Of a DNA stretch of 35,226 nucleotides, positions 27,642 to 35,226 are shown piece by piece (within the stretch, counting starts at the first letter, position 1; the number at the start of each line of letters is the position of its first letter). The DNA lies in assembly GCA_016879935.1 (NCBI GenBank), contig JAACJQ010000340.1, positions 1 through 35,226 on the forward strand, read 5' to 3'. Below the pieces are notes generated by a model. It ran no database searches, had not been told where the DNA came from, and saw only the letters and a program-made list of their open reading frames with translations. A program made the translations under genes and the position numbers. This DNA comes from Archangiaceae bacterium (lineage in GTDB: Bacteria; Myxococcota; Myxococcia; Myxococcales; Myxococcaceae).

Positions 27642-29177
27642 TCAGGGGTTGGTGACGATGCCGTTCCCATCGAGCAGCAGCAGGTTGAAGCTGGGCCCGA
27701 AGTTCCACGTCGTCGACTGCGTCGCGAGGCCGTACGCGAACGTCATGGTGCCCGGGTCGAGCGGACGACGAACGATGCGAGCGCCGCTCACCGTGCTGTA
27801 GCCGTAGAAGAGCGTGCCCGACGAGTCGATGCGCCCGTTGCAGAACGCGGGCACCGTGCCGATGGACGACATCGTCGTGTAGTCGCCGACCTTGGTGACC
27901 GTGCCGCTGGTGGTGATCTGGTAGAGCGAACACGTCGGCGTCGTCTGCACGGTGAGGAAGCCCTGCGCGTTGGCGCGCGTCATCTTCGTCGTCGGGGTGA
28001 AGGGCGCAGTGACGGGTGTGACGGTGCCGGTCGAGCTGACGAGCTGAAGACCGCCGGTGATCGCCACCAGCGCGGTGCCATCGTTCGCGAATGCGATCAC
28101 GTTCAGGTTCGCGAGCGCGGGAATCGCCGACGCGCCCTCGACCCACATGCCGTTCGAACACTGCGCGACGACCGAACCATTCGGCCGCATCACGAAGCGC
28201 GTCGGGTTTCCCGTGCAGGCTGGCGTGAGATCGAGATCGTTGTCGATCGACGCGGGGTAGGTCCACCCGCTCGAGGTCGAGCCCATCGGGTCGGGCAGCG
28301 CGTGCAGAATCCGATTCGTCGTGGGGTGCCGGTAGACGAAGCCGCCATCGGGGCGCATGAAGGCGATGGTGGGGTCGAGGTTGCAGGGCACGCCGACGAA
28401 GGGGCGTTGACCGGCATCGAGCGGGGCGAACGCGCCTTCACAGAGGCGATCGGTGAGCGTGCCGTAGACCGCGAGCGCCGTCGGGTCGATCACGGGAGCG
28501 CGCACGTTGATGGGTGTGCCGCCTCCCGTCGCGGTGCCACCACCTGCCGAGCCACCAGCTGTCGAGCCACCACCTGCCGTGCCACCAGCTGCCGTTCCAC
28601 CACCTGCCGTTCCACCACCTGCCGTTCCACCACCTGCCGTTCCACCAGCTGCCGTTCCACCGCCTGCTGTTCCACCACCTGCCGTTCCACCACCTGCCGT
28701 TCCACCACCTGCCGTTCCACCACCTGCCGTTCCACCACCTGCCGTTCCACCACCTGCTGTTCCACCACCAGCCGTCCCGCCACCTGCTGTTCCACCGGCC
28801 GCGACACCCGAGCCAACCTGCAAGCGGACCTCCTGGGTGAGGGTCGTCGTCGAGTTGACCTCCCAGTCGGCGGTGATGACGACCCGGCCCACGCACTTCG
28901 GCTCGCTGGCCGTCACACACGTGAATGGAGCTGACGCCTTCCCAGCCGAGTCGAGCATCACCGACACCGCAGGCGCGAACGAGCCGACCGTCGATGACAG
29001 CCGCACCGTGCCCTTCGCGGGAACATCGGCGCGCTTCAACGCGATGACCTCGATGATGGAGCTCGCGCCGAGGCCATCGATGGCCCGTGGTGAGGCCGTG
29101 AGCTCGAGCGAGGGATCATCGGGCTGCTGACACGACCACACCGCCATCGTGATCAGCACCCAGCGCAGTTGGAGCAT
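27642..29177 (-). CDS. Lipoprotein with (GGGTA)n linker
   Basis: A 511-residue myxobacterial surface lipoprotein. Its signal ends AVWSC at Cys16. An N-terminal domain (about 17-120) resembles an Ig-like invasin/BACON-type fold (PRAIDGLGASSIIEVIAL, VSVMLDSAGKASAPFTC). A long Gly/Ala/Thr linker of about 18 GGGTA-type units follows. The C-terminal domain (about 220-511) has repeated short segments (AFANDGTALVAITGG, GFLTVQTTPTC) that suggest a beta-propeller. The linker presumably spaces the domain from the membrane. The ATG at 29177 starts the signal. Its 3' end lies 6 bp from the convergent pseudokinase stop. Confidence 0.8.
   Translation of the reverse strand: MLQLRWVLITMAVWSCQQPDDPSLELTASPRAIDGLGASSIIEVIALKRADVPAKGTVRLSSTVGSFAPAVSVMLDSAGKASAPFTCVTASEPKCVGRVVITADWEVNSTTTLTQEVRLQVGSGVAAGGTAGGGTAGGGTAGGGTAGGGTAGGGTAGGGTAGGGTAGGGTAGGGTAAGGTAGGGTAGGGTAGGGTAAGGTAGGGSTAGGSAGGGTATGGGTPINVRAPVIDPTALAVYGTLTDRLCEGAFAPLDAGQRPFVGVPCNLDPTIAFMRPDGGFVYRHPTTNRILHALPDPMGSTSSGWTYPASIDNDLDLTPACTGNPTRFVMRPNGSVVAQCSNGMWVEGASAIPALANLNVIAFANDGTALVAITGGLQLVSSTGTVTPVTAPFTPTTKMTRANAQGFLTVQTTPTCSLYQITTSGTVTKVGDYTTMSSIGTVPAFCNGRIDSSGTLFYGYSTVSGARIVRRPLDPGTMTFAYGLATQSTTWNFGPSFNLLLLDGNGIVTNP
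28531..28800. repeat. 15-bp tandem repeat coding for the GGGTA linker
   Basis: About 18 tandem 15-bp units of GCCGTTCCACCACCT type on the plus strand, in frame on the minus strand as GGGTA. Units differ mainly at one or two positions and are nearly identical in the middle, as expected from slippage. Copy number probably varies between strains. It is not a CRISPR because there are no spacers. Confidence 0.9.
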
Positions 29178-29304
29178 GCCGCGAGAATACACCGCCCGGC
29201 CGCAAGCCTTGCGCGACGGTGGGATGGGCCCCATTGATTTGCACCAACGTTCGCGCGGGCAGCAGCGAAGTCAGGGCGGCACGGGCGATGCTCATCTGGC
29301 CCGC

Positions 29305-29748
29305 ATGGTCCAACACCTGCTCATCGCGGTCGACGGGTCTTCCTCCTCTCACCACGCAGCGAACCAGGGCTTCGGGCTCGCGCGGCAGACGGGCGCGAAG
29401 GTGACGCTGGCGTACGTGCTCGAGTCTCCTCCCGTCATTCCGGTCGGCCCGCTGTCTGGCTACGTGATGACGTCTCCACCGCGAACCGACGCCGATCTCG
29501 AGCGTGCGCGCGCCGAGTTGAAGTCGCTCGCGAACGAAGCGCAGGGCGTGACGGTCGAGACGCGCGTCGAGCTGGGCATTCCGGCCGACGTCATCTGCGA
29601 GCTGGCCGAGCGGCTGAGCGTCGATGTGATCGTCGTGGGCGCGCGTGGCCTCACGCCGGGCACGCGGTGGTTGATGGGCTCGGTCAGCGATCGCGTCGTG
29701 CACCACGCGCCCTGCCCGGTGCTGGTCGTGCGCGAGCGCAAGAAGTGA
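29305..29748 (+). CDS. Universal stress protein (UspA family)
   Basis: A 147-residue single UspA domain. The start MVQHLLIAVDGSSSSHHA is typical of the first strand and Asp-containing loop. The ATP-binding motif G-2X-G-9X-GS is present as GARGLTPGTRWLMGSVSDRV, so this should be an ATP-binding type. HHAPCPVLVVR completes the domain. The ATG at 29305 is the first at the domain start; the longer upstream reading has shadow composition. Its stop abuts the stop of the convergent SDR gene with no gap. Confidence 0.95.
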   Translation: MVQHLLIAVDGSSSSHHAANQGFGLARQTGAKVTLAYVLESPPVIPVGPLSGYVMTSPPRTDADLERARAELKSLANEAQGVTVETRVELGIPADVICELAERLSVDVIVVGARGLTPGTRWLMGSVSDRVVHHAPCPVLVVRERKK

Positions 29749-30492
29749 TCAGAACTTCACGCGCCGCATGACGAAGCGGGGCATCGCTTTGATGGCAGTC
29801 ATCACCGCCCGCCAGATGGGCGGCGCGTAGACGACGGGCGTTCCATCATCGATGCCGGCGATCACCACGTCAGCGACCGCTTCGGGCTCACCCGCGAAGG
29901 GCGGCGCCTTGAGGCCCTCGGTCATGCCGGTGCGCACGAAGCCCGGCTTCACGCAGACGGTGACGAGGCCTTCCTTGCGGTACTTGTGATCGAGCCCTTC
30001 GAGGTACGCCGAGAGGCCAGCCTTGGCGGCGCCGTACATGATGATCGGCGAGCGGCCACGATCGCCGGCGACCGACGAGAACGCGCAGAGCGTTCCACCG
30101 CCGCGCATCAGCAGCTTCTTTCGCGCCTCTTCGCAGAAGAGCACGGTGTTCGCGAAGTCGAGCGTGAGCACCTTGGCGGCGAGCGACGGGTCACGCTCGA
30201 GCTGCTCCTGCGTCGCGAACGCGCCGGCAGTGACGACGACGGTGTCGAGGCCGTCGAGGCGCTGCTCCACCTCTTCGAGGGCGGGCTTGAACGACTCGGG
30301 CTTCTCGAGATCGCAGGCGACGCCGATGACGCGCGTGCCGGGAACACCGCGCGCCTCGAGATCGGCCACGCTGCGCTTCACCTCGTCTTCACCACGGCCC
30401 AGCACGGCGACGAAGTCACCCCGCTCGACGAAGCGCCGGGCCAGCGAGCGGCCCATGCCGCGGGTGGCTCCGAGAATCGCGACGCGCTTCAT
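29749..30492 (-). CDS. dprE2: SDR oxidoreductase, DprE2-like
   Basis: A 247-residue short-chain dehydrogenase with the NAD(P)-binding motif GATRGMGRSLA and the active-site set Ser (FSSVAG), Tyr and Lys (YGAAKAG). In actinobacteria DprE2 reduces decaprenylphosphoryl-2-keto-ribose to decaprenylphosphoryl-arabinose as the partner of DprE1. The DprE2 assignment rests on its ATGA coupling to a DprE1-like gene and on general SDR similarity, so the actual substrate is an inference. The ATG at 30492 overlaps the stop of the DprE1-like gene by 4 nt. Confidence 0.75.
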   Translation of the reverse strand: MKRVAILGATRGMGRSLARRFVERGDFVAVLGRGEDEVKRSVADLEARGVPGTRVIGVACDLEKPESFKPALEEVEQRLDGLDTVVVTAGAFATQEQLERDPSLAAKVLTLDFANTVLFCEEARKKLLMRGGGTLCAFSSVAGDRGRSPIIMYGAAKAGLSAYLEGLDHKYRKEGLVTVCVKPGFVRTGMTEGLKAPPFAGEPEAVADVVIAGIDDGTPVVYAPPIWRAVMTAIKAMPRFVMRRVKF

Positions 30493-31808
30493 GGGGCATC
30501 TCCGAACAGGCGAACGGACTGGGCGCTGCGGAAGCGGTGCTGCGGGTCCCACTTCTCGCGCGCGGCGAGGAACTTCGGCAGCCGCTTCTCCTCCATCGCG
30601 CGGAAGTGCTCGGGCCGCGTGAACGTGTCTTTCGCGAGGTAGATGCGGCCGCCCTCTTTCAAGACGTGCTCGTTCAGGTCGTCGATGAGCGACTGGGTGT
30701 CGTTGCGAATCGCGATGTCGAGGGCGACCGAGATGCCGGGTTTGGGGAACGAGAGGAACGCGGGGCTCTCGGCGCCGCAGTCCTTGATGACGCAGAGGAA
30801 GCTGGCGCCACCGCGCTTCGTGAGCACCTCGAGGAACCGCCGCGCCGCGCCCGGCCCCGCTTCGTTCGGCAGCACGCACTGGTACTGCGTGAAGCCGCGC
30901 CGCCCGTACATGCGGTTCCAGTCCTTCACGAAGTCGAGCGGCCAGAAGTACGAGAACGGGTCGACGATGCCCTCACGCTTCTTCTGCAGGTGCTTCCAGT
31001 AGAAGCCGAAGTTGAAGGCCTTGATGCTGAGCGGGTTGAGCAGCCACTCGGGCGCTTCGATGGGGAAGCGCAGGTTCGGCGGCTCGCTGGGGAACTTCGA
31101 AGGCGCCTCGTGGGAGTGAGCCCAGCGGCCCTTCATGAGAATGCCGCGGCCCATGTGTTTGCCGGGCGTGAGGCAGTCGATCCACCCCACCGTCATGGGG
31201 AACTTCGCCGACGACTCCTTGAGCTTCTCGATGTACTCGTCGATGTCGCCGACGCGCTCCGACTCCTGCCAGATCCACGGCGTGGGGATGCGCACCATCG
31301 GGAACTCGACCTCTAGGATCTGCCCGGTGAGGCCCATGCCGCCGACGGTGGCGAGGAAGAGCTCGCGCTCGAGATCGGGGCCGCACTCGACGACGCGGCC
31401 ATCGGCCACGCGCATCTTCAGGCGGCGAACGTGGGAGCCGAAGCAGCCGTCGACGTGGTGATTCTTGCCGTGCACGTCGGCCGCGACGGCGCCGCCGAGG
31501 GTGACGAACTGCGTGCCGGGCGTGACGGGCACGAACCAGCCGCGCGGCAACAGCGTGCGGTGCAGATCGAGCAGCGACAGGCCCGCTTCGGCGCGCAGCG
31601 TGCCCGTGGCCGAGTCGAACGCGAGCATGCGGTTGGCGCGCGTGGTGTTGACGACGACGGGGTTGGCAGACGGCGGCAGTGAGGAGTCGCCATAGCTGCG
31701 ACCGAGGCCGCGGAAGAGCACGGGCGGCGACTGCTCGAGGTTGTCGAAAGACAGCTCCTGCCCGACCACCGAGGTACGACCCCAACCTTCGATTCGCGAG
31801 TCAGTCAT
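30489..31808 (-). CDS. dprE1: FAD-dependent oxidase, DprE1-like
   Basis: A 439-residue FAD-linked oxidase of the vanillyl-alcohol oxidase/ALO fold. DprE1 oxidises decaprenylphosphoryl-ribose at C2, the first half of its epimerisation to arabinose. Conserved stretches include RGLGRSYGDSS near the start, GGAVAADVHGKNHH (105-118; the His of DprE1's HGKNHH motif is present) and a C-terminal YLAKDTFT with Lys392. At the position of the benzothiazinone-target Cys387 of M. tuberculosis DprE1 the residue is Ala361 (from memory of the actinobacterial sequence). The ATG at 31808 was chosen over an upstream in-frame reading. It is 55 bp after the LMF1-like gene. Confidence 0.82.
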   Translation of the reverse strand: MTDSRIEGWGRTSVVGQELSFDNLEQSPPVLFRGLGRSYGDSSLPPSANPVVVNTTRANRMLAFDSATGTLRAEAGLSLLDLHRTLLPRGWFVPVTPGTQFVTLGGAVAADVHGKNHHVDGCFGSHVRRLKMRVADGRVVECGPDLERELFLATVGGMGLTGQILEVEFPMVRIPTPWIWQESERVGDIDEYIEKLKESSAKFPMTVGWIDCLTPGKHMGRGILMKGRWAHSHEAPSKFPSEPPNLRFPIEAPEWLLNPLSIKAFNFGFYWKHLQKKREGIVDPFSYFWPLDFVKDWNRMYGRRGFTQYQCVLPNEAGPGAARRFLEVLTKRGGASFLCVIKDCGAESPAFLSFPKPGISVALDIAIRNDTQSLIDDLNEHVLKEGGRIYLAKDTFTRPEHFRAMEEKRLPKFLAAREKWDPQHRFRSAQSVRLFGDAP

Positions 31809-31863
31809 CACGGTGAGGCAGGTAGCCGGACGGTGCGATCGGCGCAAGCGCACGAACTGCGGC

Positions 31864-33279
31864 TCACAGCTCGTCTGCTCGCCTCAACAAGCCGTTCGAA
31901 CCGAGCGCGAGCGGCGGGCAGTACGGCCCGGTCTCGGTACGGGTCCACCAGACGCCAGGTTGTGAGAGCGGCGCGAACCGGTACTCGTACGTCGTCGAGC
32001 GCAGGTACTTCGGCGGCGTCGAAAACGGGTTCGTCTCGACGAGCGCAGCGACGCTCTTGGTGCCCTTGAGCAGGTGCCACTGAAACGAGATGAACCACGG
32101 GTTCTGCTGGCGGGTGCCCAGTGACGCGAACCAGAGCTGCCAGTCGAGGCGCGGGTGCCAGGGCGCCACGAAGTCGGGGCGGCGATCGAGGCGGCCGGGC
32201 TTCCACGGAAACTCGTACGCCTTCCACGTCACGCCATCGTCACTGCCTTCGACGACGATCTCCGGGCGCGTCTTCGTCATCACGGCAAAGGCGCCGTACG
32301 CGTTCACGACGTGGAGCGGGTCGAGCCGATCCATCACGCTGCGCAGCGGAGGATCGACCACAAAGCGCCGCGAGAACGCCGTCACCGAGAGCACCGCGAA
32401 GGCGAGCGCGAGCCCCCAGCTCCACAGCGGCGATCTCGTCGGCACCCACGTCGTGCCCACGCGGAGCGCCTCGTCGTCGAGCAACGGCAGCGCGAGCACG
32501 AAAGTGAGCACGTTGTAGTAGGCGTAGTTGCCAGCGACGATGAGCCCGAGCTGCATGGCCATCAACCCGGCGGCAGCGATGAGCCGCGCGCGTCGTGGGC
32601 CGAGCGCGAGCAACGGAATCGGCACCTCGAGTACGAACATCACCGCGCACAGCAGCTTCTGAATTCCCATCGGCCACTGATGCGCGAGCACGCTCGTCCA
32701 CGTCGGGAGTGGCTGGGTCCACCAGTGGTACGTGAGCGCGGTGAGGTCTCTCCAGCTCTCGTCGCCGCTCGCGAGCTTCACGATGCCGGAGCCGAGCGTC
32801 ACCTTGCAGGCGAGCACGGCGGCCGCGAACCGCACTGCCCTGCCCGGCTCTTTCCAGGTGTTGGCCAGGAACGGCCTCACTCCATTCGGAGCGAGGAACG
32901 CGAAGACCACCGCCGTCTCGAGCAGCAGAATGTCCCACTGGAAGTTGAGGAACGGCGCGCCCACCTGCACGAGCGAGAGCCAGCACACGGAGAGCGTCAC
33001 CGAGGCCCAGCGGGGCGCGATGCCGGCGGTGATGCAGAGCGACGCCAGCACGCAGACGGCAAGCACGAGATGAAGTGCCGCGTCTGACCAGCCGAGCCAC
33101 AGGAGCGTGGGCACGTCGAAGAACGACGCGTGGCCGCGCGAGAGGTTCTGCATCGTCTCGGCGATGGGGGTGATGCCGTCTTGCCCGTACAAGCCGGGCA
33201 GCTGCGCCCAGAGGGCAGCCGTGGCGAACAGGGCGACGAGCCCGAACGCCACCAGCGTCAATCGAACGGTCAGTCGCAC
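31864..33279 (-). CDS. Lipase maturation factor (LMF1) family membrane protein
   Basis: A 471-residue polytopic membrane protein. About eight hydrophobic segments fill roughly residues 1-320, followed by a soluble C-terminal region. The segment YGAFAVMTKTRPEIVVEGSD and FPWKPGRLDRRPDFVAPWHPRLDWQLWFASL is the hallmark of the LMF1 family. In animals LMF1 is an ER protein needed for lipoprotein-lipase folding; the role of bacterial members is unknown. The GTG start at 33279 is supported by a charged N-terminus and following TM. It lies 55 bp upstream of dprE1 on the same strand and is divergent from the 33373 lipoprotein. Confidence 0.88.
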   Translation of the reverse strand: MRLTVRLTLVAFGLVALFATAALWAQLPGLYGQDGITPIAETMQNLSRGHASFFDVPTLLWLGWSDAALHLVLAVCVLASLCITAGIAPRWASVTLSVCWLSLVQVGAPFLNFQWDILLLETAVVFAFLAPNGVRPFLANTWKEPGRAVRFAAAVLACKVTLGSGIVKLASGDESWRDLTALTYHWWTQPLPTWTSVLAHQWPMGIQKLLCAVMFVLEVPIPLLALGPRRARLIAAAGLMAMQLGLIVAGNYAYYNVLTFVLALPLLDDEALRVGTTWVPTRSPLWSWGLALAFAVLSVTAFSRRFVVDPPLRSVMDRLDPLHVVNAYGAFAVMTKTRPEIVVEGSDDGVTWKAYEFPWKPGRLDRRPDFVAPWHPRLDWQLWFASLGTRQQNPWFISFQWHLLKGTKSVAALVETNPFSTPPKYLRSTTYEYRFAPLSQPGVWWTRTETGPYCPPLALGSNGLLRRADEL

Positions 33280-33372
33280 GACGGGCGAACCGTAGCGCTG
33301 GTCGAAATTCGCTCCGCAACTATTCCCCGCGACCCGGGTTGATGGGGCGTTCTCAATTTCCGAGGGGGTTTC

Positions 33373-34497
33373 GTGCGCATGTCGCTGGTGGTGGCCGTGT
33401 TGTGCGTCGCAGGTTGCGGCGCGGTGCTTCCCGAAGAGCAGCTCGTCTCACGCACCTGGCAGGCCCTGTCGCTGCTGGAGCTCGAGCAGCGCATCGGCGA
33501 CCCGCTCCTCGACTACAAAGACCCCGAGTACCGCATCACGCCCGATGGAGGTCTCGTCACCTTCCTCGACCGGGACAACACCATCTGGCTCGGAGGCGTC
33601 GACTCGAACGGCCATCTGGTGCCCGCCGATGGGCGCGGCACGCCGCTCGGCACCAACGGCCCCTATTTTCGCTCGGCGAACGGCCCCGAGTTCGGCGTGA
33701 GCGCGCGCGGAGAGGCCGTCGTGTGGACCGGCGTCGACACCACGGGCGTGCGGCAATTCTTCATGTACCGCAACGGCGTCACCACGCAGCTGACTCACGG
33801 CACCGTCGACGTCTCGGCAAACCTGCCCTGCAAGGATCCGCAGGCGGTCGAGCAGAAGATTCTCGGCTTCACGCTCGTCGGCGGAGTGCAGAGCTGGTTC
33901 TGGATTACCGAGAGCGACCCCGAGGTGAAGCACCAGGTGCCGTTGGCGAAGTTCGGCTCGGCCGGCCCGTGGTGGTACCTCGACACGAGCCGCATTCTCA
34001 CCAACACGAACGATGCCAACGGCGTGGCGCAGGTGACGCTCGTCGAGCCGGACGGAGCCACGCGCGTGCTGACCTCTGGCGGGCAGTCGAAGGTCGACAT
34101 GCTGGCCTTCCGCGCGCCAGAGCGCGGCGGAGCGCCCGTGCTGCTCACGATTCTCGAAGAGCGTCGACAGAACCGGAAGCTCGCCTTCTTCGACGTGAAC
34201 GAGACGACGCCGGTCGTGACGCCACTGCGGGTGGTTCCCTTCGCGACCGATCTTCGCAGCCCCGAGCCGTTCGTCTTCCAGAGCAGCAGCGGCGCGAGCG
34301 TGGTGGTGAGCGGCCAGGGCAGCAACGACATCGTGCTCGTGAGCCTCGACGGCACGGTCACTCCAGTGAGTGGCTCGAGCCCGCTCGCCCGCACCGACCC
34401 CGAGACCTTCGTGATCGGCAGCTCGCTCTTCGTCAGCTACTACGCGACCAGCCGCACCGACCCGATCGCCCTGTTCCACACCCGCCTCGGCCCGTGA
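33373..34497 (+). CDS. Hypothetical lipoprotein, possible beta-propeller
   Basis: A 374-residue lipoprotein with the signal MRMSLVVAVLCVAGC (Cys15). The mature protein has repeated strand-rich blocks with GGLVTFLDRDNTIWLGG, GEAVVWTGVDTTG and DILVSLDGT-like patterns that could form a TolB-like propeller; this is inference. The GTG at 33373 follows GAGGGGG by about 4 nt, while the ATG at 33379 is two codons in, with better spacing; either preserves the signal. The 93-bp divergent gap to the LMF1-like gene holds no obvious element. The SRAP gene follows 22 bp downstream. Confidence 0.78.
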   Translation: MRMSLVVAVLCVAGCGAVLPEEQLVSRTWQALSLLELEQRIGDPLLDYKDPEYRITPDGGLVTFLDRDNTIWLGGVDSNGHLVPADGRGTPLGTNGPYFRSANGPEFGVSARGEAVVWTGVDTTGVRQFFMYRNGVTTQLTHGTVDVSANLPCKDPQAVEQKILGFTLVGGVQSWFWITESDPEVKHQVPLAKFGSAGPWWYLDTSRILTNTNDANGVAQVTLVEPDGATRVLTSGGQSKVDMLAFRAPERGGAPVLLTILEERRQNRKLAFFDVNETTPVVTPLRVVPFATDLRSPEPFVFQSSSGASVVVSGQGSNDIVLVSLDGTVTPVSGSSPLARTDPETFVIGSSLFVSYYATSRTDPIALFHTRLGP

Positions 34498-34519
34498 GCG
34501 GCAGTAGAGTCGCTGCACG

Positions 34520-35200
34520 ATGTGCGGCCGCTACACGCTCAAGTCGAAGGGCATCGATCTTCAGCGAGAGCTGAACCTCGACCGTGAGCCCGTCGTCGAG
34601 GAGCGCTTCAACATCGCTCCGACGCAGGCGGCGCCGGTGGTGCTCGACACGAACCCGCGCGAGCTGGTGCTGGCCCGCTGGGGCTTCACCCCGCGCTGGG
34701 CGAAGGACGTTCACGAAGGCGCCAAGCACATCAACGCGCGCGCCGAGTCGCTGGCCGAGAAGCGCATGTTCACCGACGCCCTCGCGCACGCCCGCTGCCT
34801 CGTGCCCTGCGACGGGTTCTACGAGTGGAAGCACCACGGCAAGCAGTCACAGCCGCTCTACGTGCACGCGCCCTCGCACCCGATTCAGACGATGGCCGGC
34901 ATGTGGACGACGTGGCGCTCCGCCGATGGCATCGAGGTCGCGACGTTCTCCATCATCACCACCGCGGCCGACGCGTTCATGTCGCGCATTCACTCGCGCA
35001 TGCCGGTGTGCGTCGCTCCAGACGATCGCGCGCGCTGGCTCTCGACCGAGACCTCTTCACGTGAGGTACAGCAGTTGCTGCAGAAACGCGTCGACACGCC
35101 GCTCGCCGCGTTCGAGGTCTCGCAGGCCGTGAACCACGTCGGCATCGACGACGCGCGCTGCCTCGAGCCGGCCGCGACCGTTCAGCTCGAGCTGCTCTGA
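34520..35200 (+). CDS. SRAP-domain protein (YedK/HMCES)
   Basis: A 226-residue SOS response-associated peptidase/HMCES-type protein that shields abasic sites in single-stranded DNA by forming a thiazolidine DNA-protein crosslink through its N-terminal cysteine. All key residues are present: Cys2 (MCGRYT), Asn72 (NARAE), Glu102 (FYEWK) and His158 (HSRMP). The domain fills the whole protein, as is usual. The ATG at 34520 puts Cys at position 2, which is required for function. It is 22 bp downstream of a lipoprotein gene with which it may share a transcript. Confidence 0.97.
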   Translation: MCGRYTLKSKGIDLQRELNLDREPVVEERFNIAPTQAAPVVLDTNPRELVLARWGFTPRWAKDVHEGAKHINARAESLAEKRMFTDALAHARCLVPCDGFYEWKHHGKQSQPLYVHAPSHPIQTMAGMWTTWRSADGIEVATFSIITTAADAFMSRIHSRMPVCVAPDDRARWLSTETSSREVQQLLQKRVDTPLAAFEVSQAVNHVGIDDARCLEPAATVQLELL

Positions 35201-35226
35201 ACGATGGCGTCGACCTCGCGCAACAC

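Noticed and set aside
28531-28800. CRISPR-like repeat block
   Set aside because: Units are contiguous 15-mers in frame with a coding sequence and without spacers.
28507-29130. Pro/Val/Ala repeat protein on the plus strand
   Set aside because: It is the reverse reading of the GGGTA repeat array; the minus strand has a signal peptide and flanking domains.

Overview
The window looks like chromosomal DNA from a myxobacterium (phylum Myxococcota). The sequence is GC-rich with strong G/C third-position bias. It carries many lipoproteins with DAGxPxDAG or (GGGTA)n linkers, a subtilase ending in a short MYXO-CTERM-like tail, and a kinase with a transmembrane PEGA module. No tRNA, rRNA, CRISPR array, insertion sequence or phage gene was seen. 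Genus-level placement is not attempted.

Region 1 (1-7689, minus strand) is a tightly packed seven-gene operon: TetR regulator, KAS III-like thiolase-fold protein, MFS transporter, small lipoprotein, outer-membrane beta-barrel protein, alpha/beta-hydrolase lipoprotein, and a PHB-depolymerase-type esterase cut by the window edge. Three junctions are 4-nt GTGA/ATGA overlaps. A 16/20 palindrome sits just upstream of the TetR start and is a good autoregulatory operator candidate. Together the genes suggest hydrolysis of an ester or polyester outside the cell or at its surface and import of the product. The KAS III-like protein has lost two of the three canonical catalytic residues, which makes this the least ordinary locus here. 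A separate alpha/beta-hydrolase lipoprotein (7754-8581), a 446-bp gap and an unrecognised 464-residue protein (9028-10422) follow.

Region 2 (10609-18224, minus strand) is the conserved translation/transcription operon rimP-nusA-ylxR-infB-DUF503(ylxP-like)-rbfA-truB. It has several small inverted repeats between genes, including a perfect 10-bp hairpin just upstream of rimP, whose most likely start is TTG.

Region 3 (18357-24386) holds a nitrilase-superfamily amidase, a secreted S8 protease interrupted by one in-frame TAA, a SAM methyltransferase-like protein, an unknown protein, a lipoprotein coupled to a DUF971 protein, and a small STAS-like protein.

Region 4 (24491-27635, plus strand) is a three-gene overlapping signalling cassette: a membrane PEGA protein, a transmembrane Ser/Thr kinase with its own PEGA domain, and a protein that looks like a kinase C-lobe without N-lobe or catalytic residues, fused to TIGR02996-like and cysteine-rich segments.

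Region 5 (27642-35200) has a (GGGTA)n lipoprotein, a universal stress protein, a DprE2/DprE1-like epimerase pair, a lipase-maturation-factor-like membrane protein, a lipoprotein and an SRAP (YedK/HMCES) protein. Several convergent gene pairs in the window are separated by 0-6 bp or overlap, leaving no room for ordinary intrinsic terminators.
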